Source: Tepidisphaeraceae bacterium (GTDB lineage Bacteria; Planctomycetota; Phycisphaerae; Tepidisphaerales; Tepidisphaeraceae). From it: a stretch of 5,211 nt of DNA. The first letter of the stretch is position 1; the number at the start of each line of letters is the position of its first letter. Under the pieces are notes generated by a model. That model saw only the letters and a program-made list of their open reading frames with translations. It was not told where the DNA came from and ran no database searches. Made by a program: the position numbers and the translations under genes. The stretch lies in contig JANWHF010000033.1 of assembly GCA_025450555.1 (NCBI GenBank), positions 1-5,211 of the forward strand, given 5' to 3'. Positions 1 through 5,211 of this stretch are shown in pieces.

Positions 1-1532
1 ACCGCCTGCGGATTGGGAAAGGACCAGACGATCCAGAACCGTCTAGATGGAATGTGATCGGCTCGCGGAATTTCATCATGAACCCGTGCGTCATCAATGG
101 GCCAGTAGCAATTCCATTCTCGACCCTGCAAGGCATAAATCCCGTCATTCGGTTGGATATGCATCCGAACGTATTGCGCGATCGGGCGAAGGTGGGCTCG
201 CGTCTGCGGGACAATCAGATGCTGACCCGCACTATAAAGTGCGATGCCAATGACGAACGCAGTAGGAACTGCGGCAAATACCCCAATCGCGCGATGAGCG
301 ATCTGCCAGAAAAATGCGAGTCCGATCACCGAAAGAAGGATGGTGCCGGGAACGAGAAAAGTCGTGAGTCGTGCCCCGTCAAAGGGATATCGATGAGCCG
401 CGGCGGCGAGAATTGTCAGCACGATCGGCCCCGCGAGCATCGTAAGCCGCGCGAATTGTCTTGTGCGAAATATGGCGAAGCAGCCAACCAACACACCCGC
501 CAATACCACAGGCCCGGCTCCGCGAACGGCATAGTCGCTCATCGAAACAAGTTGATGGAGAAGCCAGACGGGCCATCGCAGCGGATGCCAAAAATCGAGG
601 AACGCCTCCTGCCAGTATGCATCCAGGGCGGCATTCTGCTGCGCGCGGACGATGGTCTTGAGCAAGACCAGAAACACTGCACTAACGAGGATGTTCCCCA
701 GCAAAAAAATCAGCAGATTTCGCCCCCATTTTCCCTCTCCCGGTACTCCGGGGGAGGGTAGGGTGGGGGTTATTTCTGTGGCCTTATGGAAACAGCCCCC
801 ACTCCAACCCTCCCCCGCGGTAGCGGGAGAGGGAGTAGAGGCGTCAGCCGGCTTGGCGACAGACGCGCTGTTGCGCAATAGCCCCGGCAACATCGCCGCG
901 CTGATGCCGAGAAAAATGAAAATCGATGGGTAAGACAGCGAAACTCCAATCGCTGCCGCCAGGCAAACAAACAGAAATCGCGTTTCAGTGGTTTTCGATT
1001 TCCGCGCGGGAAGCCCGATCGTCAACAGCAACGTCGCGACTGCCGCATCCGTTCCATATGGCTTCACTTCCGTGGAATGCCAGATCAGCATTTCCGAAAC
1101 GCCAAAAAGAAGCACCGCCAGCGCATCCCATGGCGGCCCAAAAAGTCGCCTCGATAAGAAAACAAATAGCCCGAGCGCCATCAATCCCGACGCGAAAGGC
1201 AGCGCGCGCATCGCCAATTCCCCTTCGCCCAGCGTTCGCACGATCCCGCGCTCGGCCACCAGGAACAGTGGCGGGGCCGCCTGATCAAACTGCAGAGGAC
1301 CAAGCAACTGCTTCGCCGTCTTCACACGGATATTGATCACTAATGACGCTTCATCCGCCCAGAACGAGGTGTCGGCAAGATATTGCCGCACCCGGCAGGC
1401 GGTTCCGAACACCACCGCTAAAAGCATCAATGCAACTGCATGCCGTCGCGCCCATCTCTGCCCATCCGACAACGCGCGATCCTTCGCCCGTTCGCTCAAA
1501 GGCAAATCCGTAATGTTCTGCGCCCGATCCAT
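1..1532 (-). CDS. GT-C / family 39-like membrane glycosyltransferase, C-terminus cut by window edge
   Basis: Reading leftwards from the ATG at 1532, the frame stays open to base 1, giving 510 visible residues without a stop. A hydrophilic N-terminus of about 30 residues is followed by some ten hydrophobic segments (roughly 32-47, 111-128, 135-150, 162-175, 186-218, 271-292, 340-355, 362-380, 390-408, 412-435). After the first comes FWADEAS with an Asp-Glu pair (D60-E61), the place where GT39/ArnT-type enzymes carry their catalytic acid. HSTEVKPYGTDAA (152-164) and HRYPFDGARLT (380-390) also fit bacterial GT39-like proteins. Family knowledge: these enzymes move a sugar from a polyprenyl-phosphate carrier to an extracytoplasmic acceptor; donor and acceptor cannot be told here. 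An in-frame stop lies 13 codons upstream of the chosen ATG, so the start is well bounded, though only a weak GGA-type ribosome site is visible. Residues 234-267 come from an inserted palindromic repeat in a loop between two membrane segments. The gene diverges from the epimerase. Confidence 0.82.
   Translation of the reverse strand, partial: MDRAQNITDLPLSERAKDRALSDGQRWARRHAVALMLLAVVFGTACRVRQYLADTSFWADEASLVINIRVKTAKQLLGPLQFDQAAPPLFLVAERGIVRTLGEGELAMRALPFASGLMALGLFVFLSRRLFGPPWDALAVLLFGVSEMLIWHSTEVKPYGTDAAVATLLLTIGLPARKSKTTETRFLFVCLAAAIGVSLSYPSIFIFLGISAAMLPGLLRNSASVAKPADASTPSPATAGEGWSGGCFHKATEITPTLPSPGVPGEGKWGRNLLIFLLGNILVSAVFLVLLKTIVRAQQNAALDAYWQEAFLDFWHPLRWPVWLLHQLVSMSDYAVRGAGPVVLAGVLVGCFAIFRTRQFARLTMLAGPIVLTILAAAAHRYPFDGARLTTFLVPGTILLSVIGLAFFWQIAHRAIGVFAAVPTAFVIGIALYSAGQHLIVPQTRAHLRPIAQYVRMHIQPNDGIYALQGREWNCYWPIDDARVHDEIPRADHIPSRRFWIVWSFPNPQA
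733..833. repeat. Composite of two GC-rich palindromic repeats inside the glycosyltransferase gene
   Basis: Two 26-bp hairpins face each other. The first, 733-758, has 11-nt arms CCCTCTCCCGG and CCGGGGGAGGG around TACT. The second, 808-833, has arms CCCTCCCCCGC and GCGGGAGAGGG around GGTA. Each has one mismatch, which becomes a G-U pair in one of the two possible RNAs. The inner flanks also match in inverted orientation: GGGTGGGGGTTAT after the first answers the complement of AACAGCCCCCACTC before the second, so the whole block can fold as one large structure. It resembles the CCCTCTCCC...GGGAGAGGG family of dispersed palindromes found in many GC-rich bacterial genomes (recalled, not searched). 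The block is read through without a stop on the minus strand and adds the peptide pattern PSPxxxGEG twice to the glycosyltransferase. No flanking duplication is visible. Confidence 0.85.
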
Positions 1533-1562
1533 CTGCAATCGTCTTCCACTTCGATGCGACGC

Positions 1563-1591
1563 TTTACCTCAGCCAATCGCGTTCGTATCCT
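1563..1591 (+). promoter_or_regulatory. Possible sigma-70-type promoter for the epimerase, leaderless layout
   Basis: TTTACC (1563-1568) and TATCCT (1586-1591) are separated by exactly 17 nt; each matches four of six consensus bases. Only six bases (GCGCTC) lie between the -10-like box and the ATG at 1598, so transcription would start at or next to the A of the start codon. This agrees with the absence of any purine-rich ribosome site before that ATG. It lies in the 65-bp gap shared with the divergent glycosyltransferase gene. Both boxes are imperfect and could match by chance. Confidence 0.35.
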
Positions 1592-1597
1592 GCGCTC

Positions 1598-2572
1598 ATG
1601 GCCAATCGCATCCTTGTCACCGGCGGCGCGGGATTCATCGGCTCGCACCTGTGCGAACGCCTCCTGCGCGATGGGCAGAGTGTGACCGTTCTGGATGATT
1701 TTTCCACCGGTCGCATGTTAAATATCGCCCATCTGATCGACACCAAGGGCTTCCAGATCGTTCGCGATTCGGTCGAAAATGAATCGACCGTCAACACGCT
1801 CGTTGCCGCCTGCGACGCGGTTTATCACCTGGCGTCGGCGGTGGGGGTGCAGCTTATTCTCGACGAGCCGGTCCGCACGATTCGCACCACCATTCACGGC
1901 ACCGAAGTGGTCCTCGAAGCGGCCAACCGCTTCCGCCGGCCGGTGCTCATTACCAGCTCATCCGAAGTATACGGGAAAGGCGCCCGCGTGCCGTTTGGCG
2001 AAGATGATGATGTGGTGATGGGCGCGACGCGCTCGAGCCGATGGTGCTACGCCTATGGCAAGGGCATCGATGAATTTCTTGGACTCGCCTATTTCCGCCA
2101 GTTTGGTTTGCCGGTAGTGATCGTCCGACTTTTCAATACAGTCGGCCCTCGCCAAGTCGGTATGTATGGCATGGTCCTCCCGCGCTTTGCCCAGGCGGCG
2201 CTGGGGCAGAAAGACCTGCAGGTCTATGGGGATGGCAAGCAGACGCGCTGCTTCTGTCACGTCAGCGATGTGGTCGATGCCCTCGTTCGCCTGATGGCCA
2301 CCCCTGAAGCCCTGGGCCAGGTTTACAATCTCGGCAGCGACGAAGAAGTCTCGATCAATGAGCTGGCCGAGCGCGTCATCCGCCTCAGCGGCTCATCGAG
2401 CAAGCTCCAGCACATCACCTACGAGCAGGCCTACGGCCAGCGTTTCGACGACATGCCCCGCCGCGTCCCGCGCCTCGATCGTATCCGCTCGGTGATTCCT
2501 TTTTCACCGAAGCTGAAGCTCGACCAGATCATCGCCTCGGTGGTCGAAGAAAAGAAAAACCAGACGCGATAA
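1598..2572 (+). CDS. NAD-dependent nucleotide-sugar epimerase/decarboxylase, extended SDR family
   Basis: This 324-residue protein is complete and of normal length for the family. It opens with the Rossmann strand and loop VTGGAGFIGSH, giving G9-x-x-G12-x-x-G15 for NAD binding, with D33-D34 placed to bind the adenosine ribose. TSSSEVYG (119-126) carries the active-site serine region, and the catalytic pair is Y151-x-x-x-K155 in CYAYGK. LFNTVGPRQ (178-186), GDGKQTRCFCHVSDV (211-225) and the C-terminal RRVPRLDRIRS (288-298) are typical of UDP-glucuronate decarboxylase and GalE-like enzymes in bacterial polysaccharide loci. Established for the family: a cytoplasmic enzyme that oxidises the sugar at C4 with bound NAD and then epimerises or decarboxylates it. 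The SEVYG form favours a UXS-like or related epimerase over dTDP-glucose dehydratase, but the substrate cannot be fixed from sequence alone. The divergent membrane glycosyltransferase suggests a shared role in cell-surface glycan synthesis. Confidence 0.93.
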   Translation: MANRILVTGGAGFIGSHLCERLLRDGQSVTVLDDFSTGRMLNIAHLIDTKGFQIVRDSVENESTVNTLVAACDAVYHLASAVGVQLILDEPVRTIRTTIHGTEVVLEAANRFRRPVLITSSSEVYGKGARVPFGEDDDVVMGATRSSRWCYAYGKGIDEFLGLAYFRQFGLPVVIVRLFNTVGPRQVGMYGMVLPRFAQAALGQKDLQVYGDGKQTRCFCHVSDVVDALVRLMATPEALGQVYNLGSDEEVSINELAERVIRLSGSSSKLQHITYEQAYGQRFDDMPRRVPRLDRIRSVIPFSPKLKLDQIIASVVEEKKNQTR

Positions 2573-2596
2573 CTGTAAAGCGCGTCGTCAGTCACG

Positions 2597-2740
2597 TTTT
2601 AGCCGCCCCGCCTGCGGGGCGCGTCGAGCGGGATGGAAGCACTCGCGCTGCGAAAATGGCGAGCAGTGATCCCTTTGAATCTCAAAAACGGGTTTACATG
2701 GAACACCACCAGCCGCGCCCCGAAGGCGGGGCGGCTAAAA
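2597..2740. repeat. 144-bp element bounded by 27-bp near-perfect inverted repeats
   Basis: The left end (2597-2623) begins TTTTAGCCGCCCCGCC and the right end (2714-2740) finishes GGCGGGGCGGCTAAAA. The two 27-nt ends are reverse complements at 26 of 27 positions. Each end is also a small hairpin: CGCCCCG/CGGGGCG around CCTG at 2604-2621, and the same stem around AAGG at 2716-2733. The 90-bp interior has no convincing open frame. The layout resembles a MITE or paired REP (BIME-like) unit. It occupies most of the gap between the converging epimerase and unknown gene. Transcribed from either side it would form a strong stem, but no U-tract follows on either strand, so it is not a classical intrinsic terminator. 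No clear target duplication is visible. Confidence 0.8.
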
Positions 2741-2773
2741 ATGGTTGTTCACCTTCATTCATCGCAATGATTT

Positions 2774-3814
2774 TTACGCCAACGAATATCCAGATTGCCC
2801 CAGGAAGTCGGATTCGAAGCTGCGCTCGGCCTGCATGACAAAATCGACGTCGCGCTCGTCATTAGCGCCGATGAGGTCCACGACGATGCCTTCCTTGTCG
2901 CTGGTGGGGCCGCAGGAGCACCAGTATTCAGTCTTCTTTTTATTGCCGTACCAGTGCTTTTCGGTGGTGACCTTATTGGCAAATTTCAGGCCGCCGGTCG
3001 GGGAATACTTGGATGACTTGGCCTGCCAGTTGTGAACGCCCCCCGATTGATCCATGCCATGCTTGATGCCCTTGGCCATGCGATCGGTGGGGGCGGAGCC
3101 TTCGCAGCCGATCAAGAGGCCGCCATATTCGTTGGGCAGGGGGGCGTAATAGAGAATGTATAGATGCCCATGTTGCCCATCGGCGCTGATCCGGTTACCG
3201 GTCCAGGGGTTGGCTTTGCCTTCGCCGCCCAGCGCGACGTTCATGCCAAAGTGCTGGCCGCGATTGGTCGCGCTGCGGGCAAAGCCGTCGATGAAGCCTT
3301 TGCCCTCTTCCAAGTAAAGCTTGCGCGTGCCACCCAGTAGGATTGGATCCTTTCGCTGGCTGAGCGCATGGGTCGCCGCCTTGCGCGCCTGCGGCTGCGG
3401 CCAGAGCCATTTCCAGAATTTGTCCTTGTCCGCGGCCGGCGTATGCGGAAGCTGAACCAGCACGCGCCCGCCATGCGACAGCGCCGTGGCGATCGGCCCG
3501 CCCAGCTTTTTCCAGGGCTCGTAGCGCGACTTGCGCTTCACGAACATTCTTCCGTAATAAAGAATGGAAAATACCCGCCGAACCAATCCCGTATGGTCGG
3601 AGTTCAAGGCCCCGTACCACATCGCCACGTCCTGGCGCATCACCTGCTCTTCATAGGTGCCGATCTGCTCGCAGGCGGCATGCTTCATGAACGAATGGCG
3701 GTCGTCCAGCGACTTCGAGCGATCCTTGCTGTTCTTATCGAGATAAGTGGTCCCCATGTAATTCTGGTCGAGATAGAGCTCTTTGTAGACCAGCGACGGG
3801 ATGAAATTCGGCAT
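2774..3814 (-). CDS. Protein of unknown function with a Gly/His-rich central motif
   Basis: I do not recognise this 346-residue protein. The ATG at 3814 is chosen because GGGAG lies seven bases upstream; a TTG two codons earlier, at 3820, sits almost on that site and is unlikely. The stop is TAA at 2776-2774. No signal peptide or membrane segment is evident, so it is probably cytoplasmic or exported by a route needing no cleavable signal. It is rich in Lys, Arg, Trp, Tyr and Gly. The N-terminal half (about 1-140) looks helical and basic. The central stretch contains GGEGKANPWTGNRI (196-209) and then DGQHGHLYI (212-220), with H188, H215 and H217 as possible metal or catalytic residues. Near the C-terminus is WCSCGPTSDKEG (298-309) with a Cys-x-Cys pair, then DLIGANDERDVDFVMQ. 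Compact Gly/His/Asn motifs of this sort occur in secreted effectors and toxin domains, but no family can be named. Codon use resembles the neighbouring genes. It is flanked by two inverted-repeat elements. Confidence 0.82.
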   Translation of the reverse strand: MPNFIPSLVYKELYLDQNYMGTTYLDKNSKDRSKSLDDRHSFMKHAACEQIGTYEEQVMRQDVAMWYGALNSDHTGLVRRVFSILYYGRMFVKRKSRYEPWKKLGGPIATALSHGGRVLVQLPHTPAADKDKFWKWLWPQPQARKAATHALSQRKDPILLGGTRKLYLEEGKGFIDGFARSATNRGQHFGMNVALGGEGKANPWTGNRISADGQHGHLYILYYAPLPNEYGGLLIGCEGSAPTDRMAKGIKHGMDQSGGVHNWQAKSSKYSPTGGLKFANKVTTEKHWYGNKKKTEYWCSCGPTSDKEGIVVDLIGANDERDVDFVMQAERSFESDFLGQSGYSLA

Positions 3815-3821
3815 GGGCAAA

Positions 3822-3826
3822 CTCCC
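3822..3826 (-). promoter_or_regulatory. Ribosome binding site that fixes the start of the unknown gene
   Basis: The minus strand reads GGGAG, then seven bases (TTTGCCC), then ATG at 3814. Spacing and match to the anti-Shine-Dalgarno are good. It rules against the in-frame TTG at 3820, which would leave about one base of spacing. The other four boundaries in the window have no equally clear site. Confidence 0.65.
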
Positions 3827-3828
3827 AT

Positions 3829-4074
3829 GGTTTGAGGATAGGCAAATGAGTCACCCGCCAGCCCGATGCCCGCGAGAGAGCCCGACGGGAAACGATTTCG
3901 CTATGGTATGACCCGCCCGCCCGCATCGCAACAGCCGTTCATCGGGCAAAAATAAGATGGGAGCACATGCAATTGATGATCCGTTTGCGGGCGTGATAGA
4001 ACCTGAAGGGCGGCGGTGCTCCTCCGCCGCGAATATTGGAGAAGCGTGGCTCACCGCTTCCCGCTTCCCACGAC
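3829..4074. other. Non-coding gap upstream of the unknown gene
   Basis: This roughly 250-bp stretch separates the unknown gene's start from the MITE-like element. Short open frames cross it on the minus strand, but none has a ribosome site, recognisable product or convincing codon pattern. Besides the possible promoter, it holds a small perfect hairpin at 4010-4030 (GCGGCGG, seven-base loop, CCGCCGC) with no T-tract after it on either strand. Nothing else is supported. Confidence 0.6.
3903..3931 (-). promoter_or_regulatory. Possible sigma-70-type promoter for the unknown gene
   Basis: On the minus strand TTGCGA (3931-3926) and TACCAT (3908-3903) are 17 nt apart, each matching four of six consensus bases. 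Transcription would begin near 3896, giving a leader of roughly 80 nt before the ATG at 3814. The spacing is ideal but the boxes are imperfect, and the organism's promoter consensus is unknown. Confidence 0.28.
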
Positions 4075-4078
4075 AAAT

Positions 4079-4246
4079 AAAGAGCCGCGCACGAAGTAAG
4101 CGGATTCGCGCGACAGCGCTCCCTCCGCTTAATTAAGCGGTCCCGACGCGCTGGTGCGAGTTCTCAACGCGCGTTCGCGCGACCAATCCGCATCCGTATC
4201 CTGGCGCGTTGTTCGAAGAATCCGCTTACTTCGTGCGCGGCTCTTT
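4079..4246. mobile_element. MITE-like element: perfect 29-bp terminal inverted repeats with AAAT direct repeats
   Basis: The element starts AAAGAGCCGCGCACGAAG and ends with the exact reverse complement; the arms 4079-4107 and 4218-4246 match over all 29 bases, or 30 if the adjoining T4078 and A4247 are counted. The same four bases, AAAT, lie immediately outside both ends (4075-4078 and 4247-4250), as a 4-bp target-site duplication would. The 110-bp interior encodes no plausible protein, so any transposition would need a transposase supplied in trans. At the centre-left is a perfect 16-bp palindrome, CCGCTTAATTAAGCGG (4125-4140), whose halves repeat the TAAGCGG found in each terminal repeat. 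TTCGCGCGAC occurs twice (4105-4114 and 4174-4183). The element ends 11 bases from the stop of the TPR gene, so it also forms that gene's 3' end. A large regulatory hairpin or non-mobile repeat is the alternative. Confidence 0.75.
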
Positions 4247-4257
4247 AAATGCAATCG

Positions 4258-5211
4258 TTACTGCGGCGCTGATGGACTTCCCTGCCGGCTCTTCACCATC
4301 GCCGGTGGGGGCCACGAGTAGGGACCCACATTGCCGCGCTCCATGCGGAAGTAATAGGTGACTTCGCCGGTGGGGGGGACTTCCAGGCCGCTCCAGGTCT
4401 GTCGCATGCCGGGCATTCGGGGGAACTCGATTTGGACATCATGCTTTCCTGCAGGCGCAGCGAGCGGAATAATGAAAACCGTCCTCGGCAGAAATTCCCA
4501 TCGCCGCAGGTCGGCCTGGCTGCTGGCCTTCATCGCAATTCCGCCCGCGATCAATCCCAACGCGACATAAGGATTCGCCCGCCGATCCGTCCCCGCGTAA
4601 GCGGCTCCGCCAACGATCATTCCCGTTCCCAAAACCGATTTGACCGCGCGAATCGTATCGATGCTCTGCCAGCGCCGATCCTGGGCGAGGGCCAGCAGAT
4701 CGATCGGCGGCAGCGCCGCATCCCTCACATTCACCGGCCGTCCATCGACGCTCAGCACCGGCAGCGGAATCGGCCCTTCCTCCCGAGGCGTCGGCCTGAA
4801 TCCCGCGATCGTTCCATCGCGACTGGTCACCTTCTCCGGCCCAAATCCGTAATCGACCACCAGCAGCATGTTCGATTGCTCGTTGCGATGGAAATCGGCC
4901 AGCGTGCGAAGGTCGGGACGCAGGTCCACGACTCGCTCGAAAGCCTTGCGCGCATCGTCCGGCTTCCCCAGCCGCTGATCGCATCGACCCAGCATCAGAT
5001 AAGCCAGCACGAAATTGCTTTCGACCTGCCGATATTGATCGGATGCATCCCCATCTTTTCCGTAATCGCGCAACTTAAAGAGCGCGTTCTCAAAGGCGGC
5101 TCGCGCGTTGTCGTACTCGTGATGCATGTAATAGACCAGGCCCAGATAAAAATTGAGCATGGCCCGCTCGAAAGGCTCGCCTTTCCAAACCTTGATGTTC
5201 TCGGAAAAAAG
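4258..5211 (-). CDS. TPR-containing protein resembling COG3014-type lipoproteins, N-terminus cut by window edge
   Basis: The frame is open through the right edge: 17 codons, including KVWKGEPFERA, precede the first visible Met (5160), so the true start lies outside and that Met is probably internal. The 317 visible residues begin with tetratricopeptide-like helices: MLNFYLGLVYYMHHEYDNAR (18-37), then about 65-98 ending DDARKAFERVVDLRP. Next come LLVVDYGFGPEKV (116-128) and two glycine-rich hydrophobic stretches (about 194-207 and 215-227, with GxxxG spacing). ADLRRWEFLPRT (233-244) and APAGKHDVQIEFP (252-264) follow, then a Pro-rich tail. The GEPxERA...ARAAF block, the GFGPEK box and the AD-R-W-LP box together recall the COG3014 group of bacterial lipoproteins; this comes from memory of family style. 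By analogy it would sit in the envelope after lipoprotein export, but the signal peptide is outside the window. Its biochemical role is unknown. The stop TAA (4260-4258) lies 11 bases from the MITE-like element. Confidence 0.8.
   Translation of the reverse strand, partial: LFSENIKVWKGEPFERAMLNFYLGLVYYMHHEYDNARAAFENALFKLRDYGKDGDASDQYRQVESNFVLAYLMLGRCDQRLGKPDDARKAFERVVDLRPDLRTLADFHRNEQSNMLLVVDYGFGPEKVTSRDGTIAGFRPTPREEGPIPLPVLSVDGRPVNVRDAALPPIDLLALAQDRRWQSIDTIRAVKSVLGTGMIVGGAAYAGTDRRANPYVALGLIAGGIAMKASSQADLRRWEFLPRTVFIIPLAAPAGKHDVQIEFPRMPGMRQTWSGLEVPPTGEVTYYFRMERGNVGPYSWPPPAMVKSRQGSPSAPQ

Noticed and set aside
54..761. 235-residue open frame on the plus strand, opposite the glycosyltransferase
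   Set aside because: Its product is hydrophilic, low in pattern and rich in Arg, Pro, Ser and Asn. The opposite strand encodes a coherent ten-segment membrane protein with family motifs, so this is an antisense shadow.
926..1336. Plus-strand open frame of 136 residues, and an overlapping one at 988-1284
   Set aside because: Both lie wholly antisense to the conserved N-terminal half of the glycosyltransferase and have Arg/Ala/Pro/Ser-rich composition typical of shadow frames in GC-rich DNA.
1533..1620. Promoter for the glycosyltransferase on the minus strand
   Set aside because: No pair of boxes with acceptable spacing and match was found before the ATG at 1532; it must exist but cannot be placed.
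2597..2740. Intrinsic transcription terminator for the epimerase or the unknown gene
   Set aside because: The stems are strong, but no run of T follows them on either strand; the T-rich bases lie before the left stem and A bases after the right.
3195..3620. 141-residue minus-strand frame inside the unknown gene
   Set aside because: It overlaps the unknown gene completely, lacks a ribosome site and has shadow-like composition; the longer frame has a clear ribosome site and normal amino-acid balance.
4010..4030. Small hairpin GCGGCGG / CCGCCGC as terminator or operator
   Set aside because: It is only seven pairs in very GC-rich sequence with no T-tract, so a chance match is likely.
3851..4054. 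67-residue minus-strand frame in the gap upstream of the unknown gene
   Set aside because: There is no ribosome site, recognisable product or conserved-looking pattern, and it overlaps the candidate promoter.
733..4250. CRISPR array
   Set aside because: The repeats are inverted pairs of three unrelated types, not regularly spaced direct repeats, and no cas gene is present.
4439..4984. 181-residue minus-strand frame overlapping the TPR gene
   Set aside because: It is Arg/Gly/Ala-rich with no motif, while the overlapping frame has TPR and family-like boxes and stays open through the window edge.

Overview
The window looks like chromosomal DNA from a GC-rich (about 60%), free-living bacterium. 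Protein style (a GT39-like membrane protein, a UXS/GalE-like epimerase and a TPR protein resembling a lipoprotein family), loose gene spacing and abundant palindromic intergenic repeats suggest Planctomycetota or a neighbouring phylum. This is inference; the window holds no rRNA or other phylogenetic marker.

Layout, left to right. (1) 1-1532, minus strand: a multi-pass membrane glycosyltransferase of GT-C/family 39 type. It stays open through the left edge, so its C-terminus is missing. A 101-bp block of two palindromic repeats (733-833) lies in frame inside it. (2) 1598-2572, plus strand: a complete 324-aa extended-SDR nucleotide-sugar epimerase/decarboxylase. It diverges from the glycosyltransferase across only 65 bp and is probably read from a leaderless promoter. 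(3) 2573-2773: a non-coding gap with a 144-bp element bounded by 27-bp near-perfect inverted repeats. (4) 2774-3814, minus strand: a complete 346-aa protein I do not recognise, with a striking Gly/His-rich central motif. (5) 3815-4257: a gap with a ribosome binding site, a possible promoter for the unknown gene, and a 168-bp MITE-like element with perfect 29-bp terminal inverted repeats and a 4-bp AAAT direct repeat at its edges. (6) 4258-5211, minus strand: the C-terminal 317 residues of a TPR-containing protein resembling the COG3014 lipoprotein group, with its N-terminus beyond the right edge.

The first two genes make sense together. The epimerase would supply or modify a nucleotide sugar, and the membrane glycosyltransferase would move a sugar from a lipid carrier to an acceptor outside the cytoplasmic membrane, as in envelope polysaccharide or glycoprotein synthesis. 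No functional link to the right half is evident. The unknown gene is bracketed by two unrelated inverted-repeat elements, so the right half is a repeat-rich, probably recently remodelled stretch. I saw no CRISPR array, tRNA, rRNA, transposase or integrase gene.
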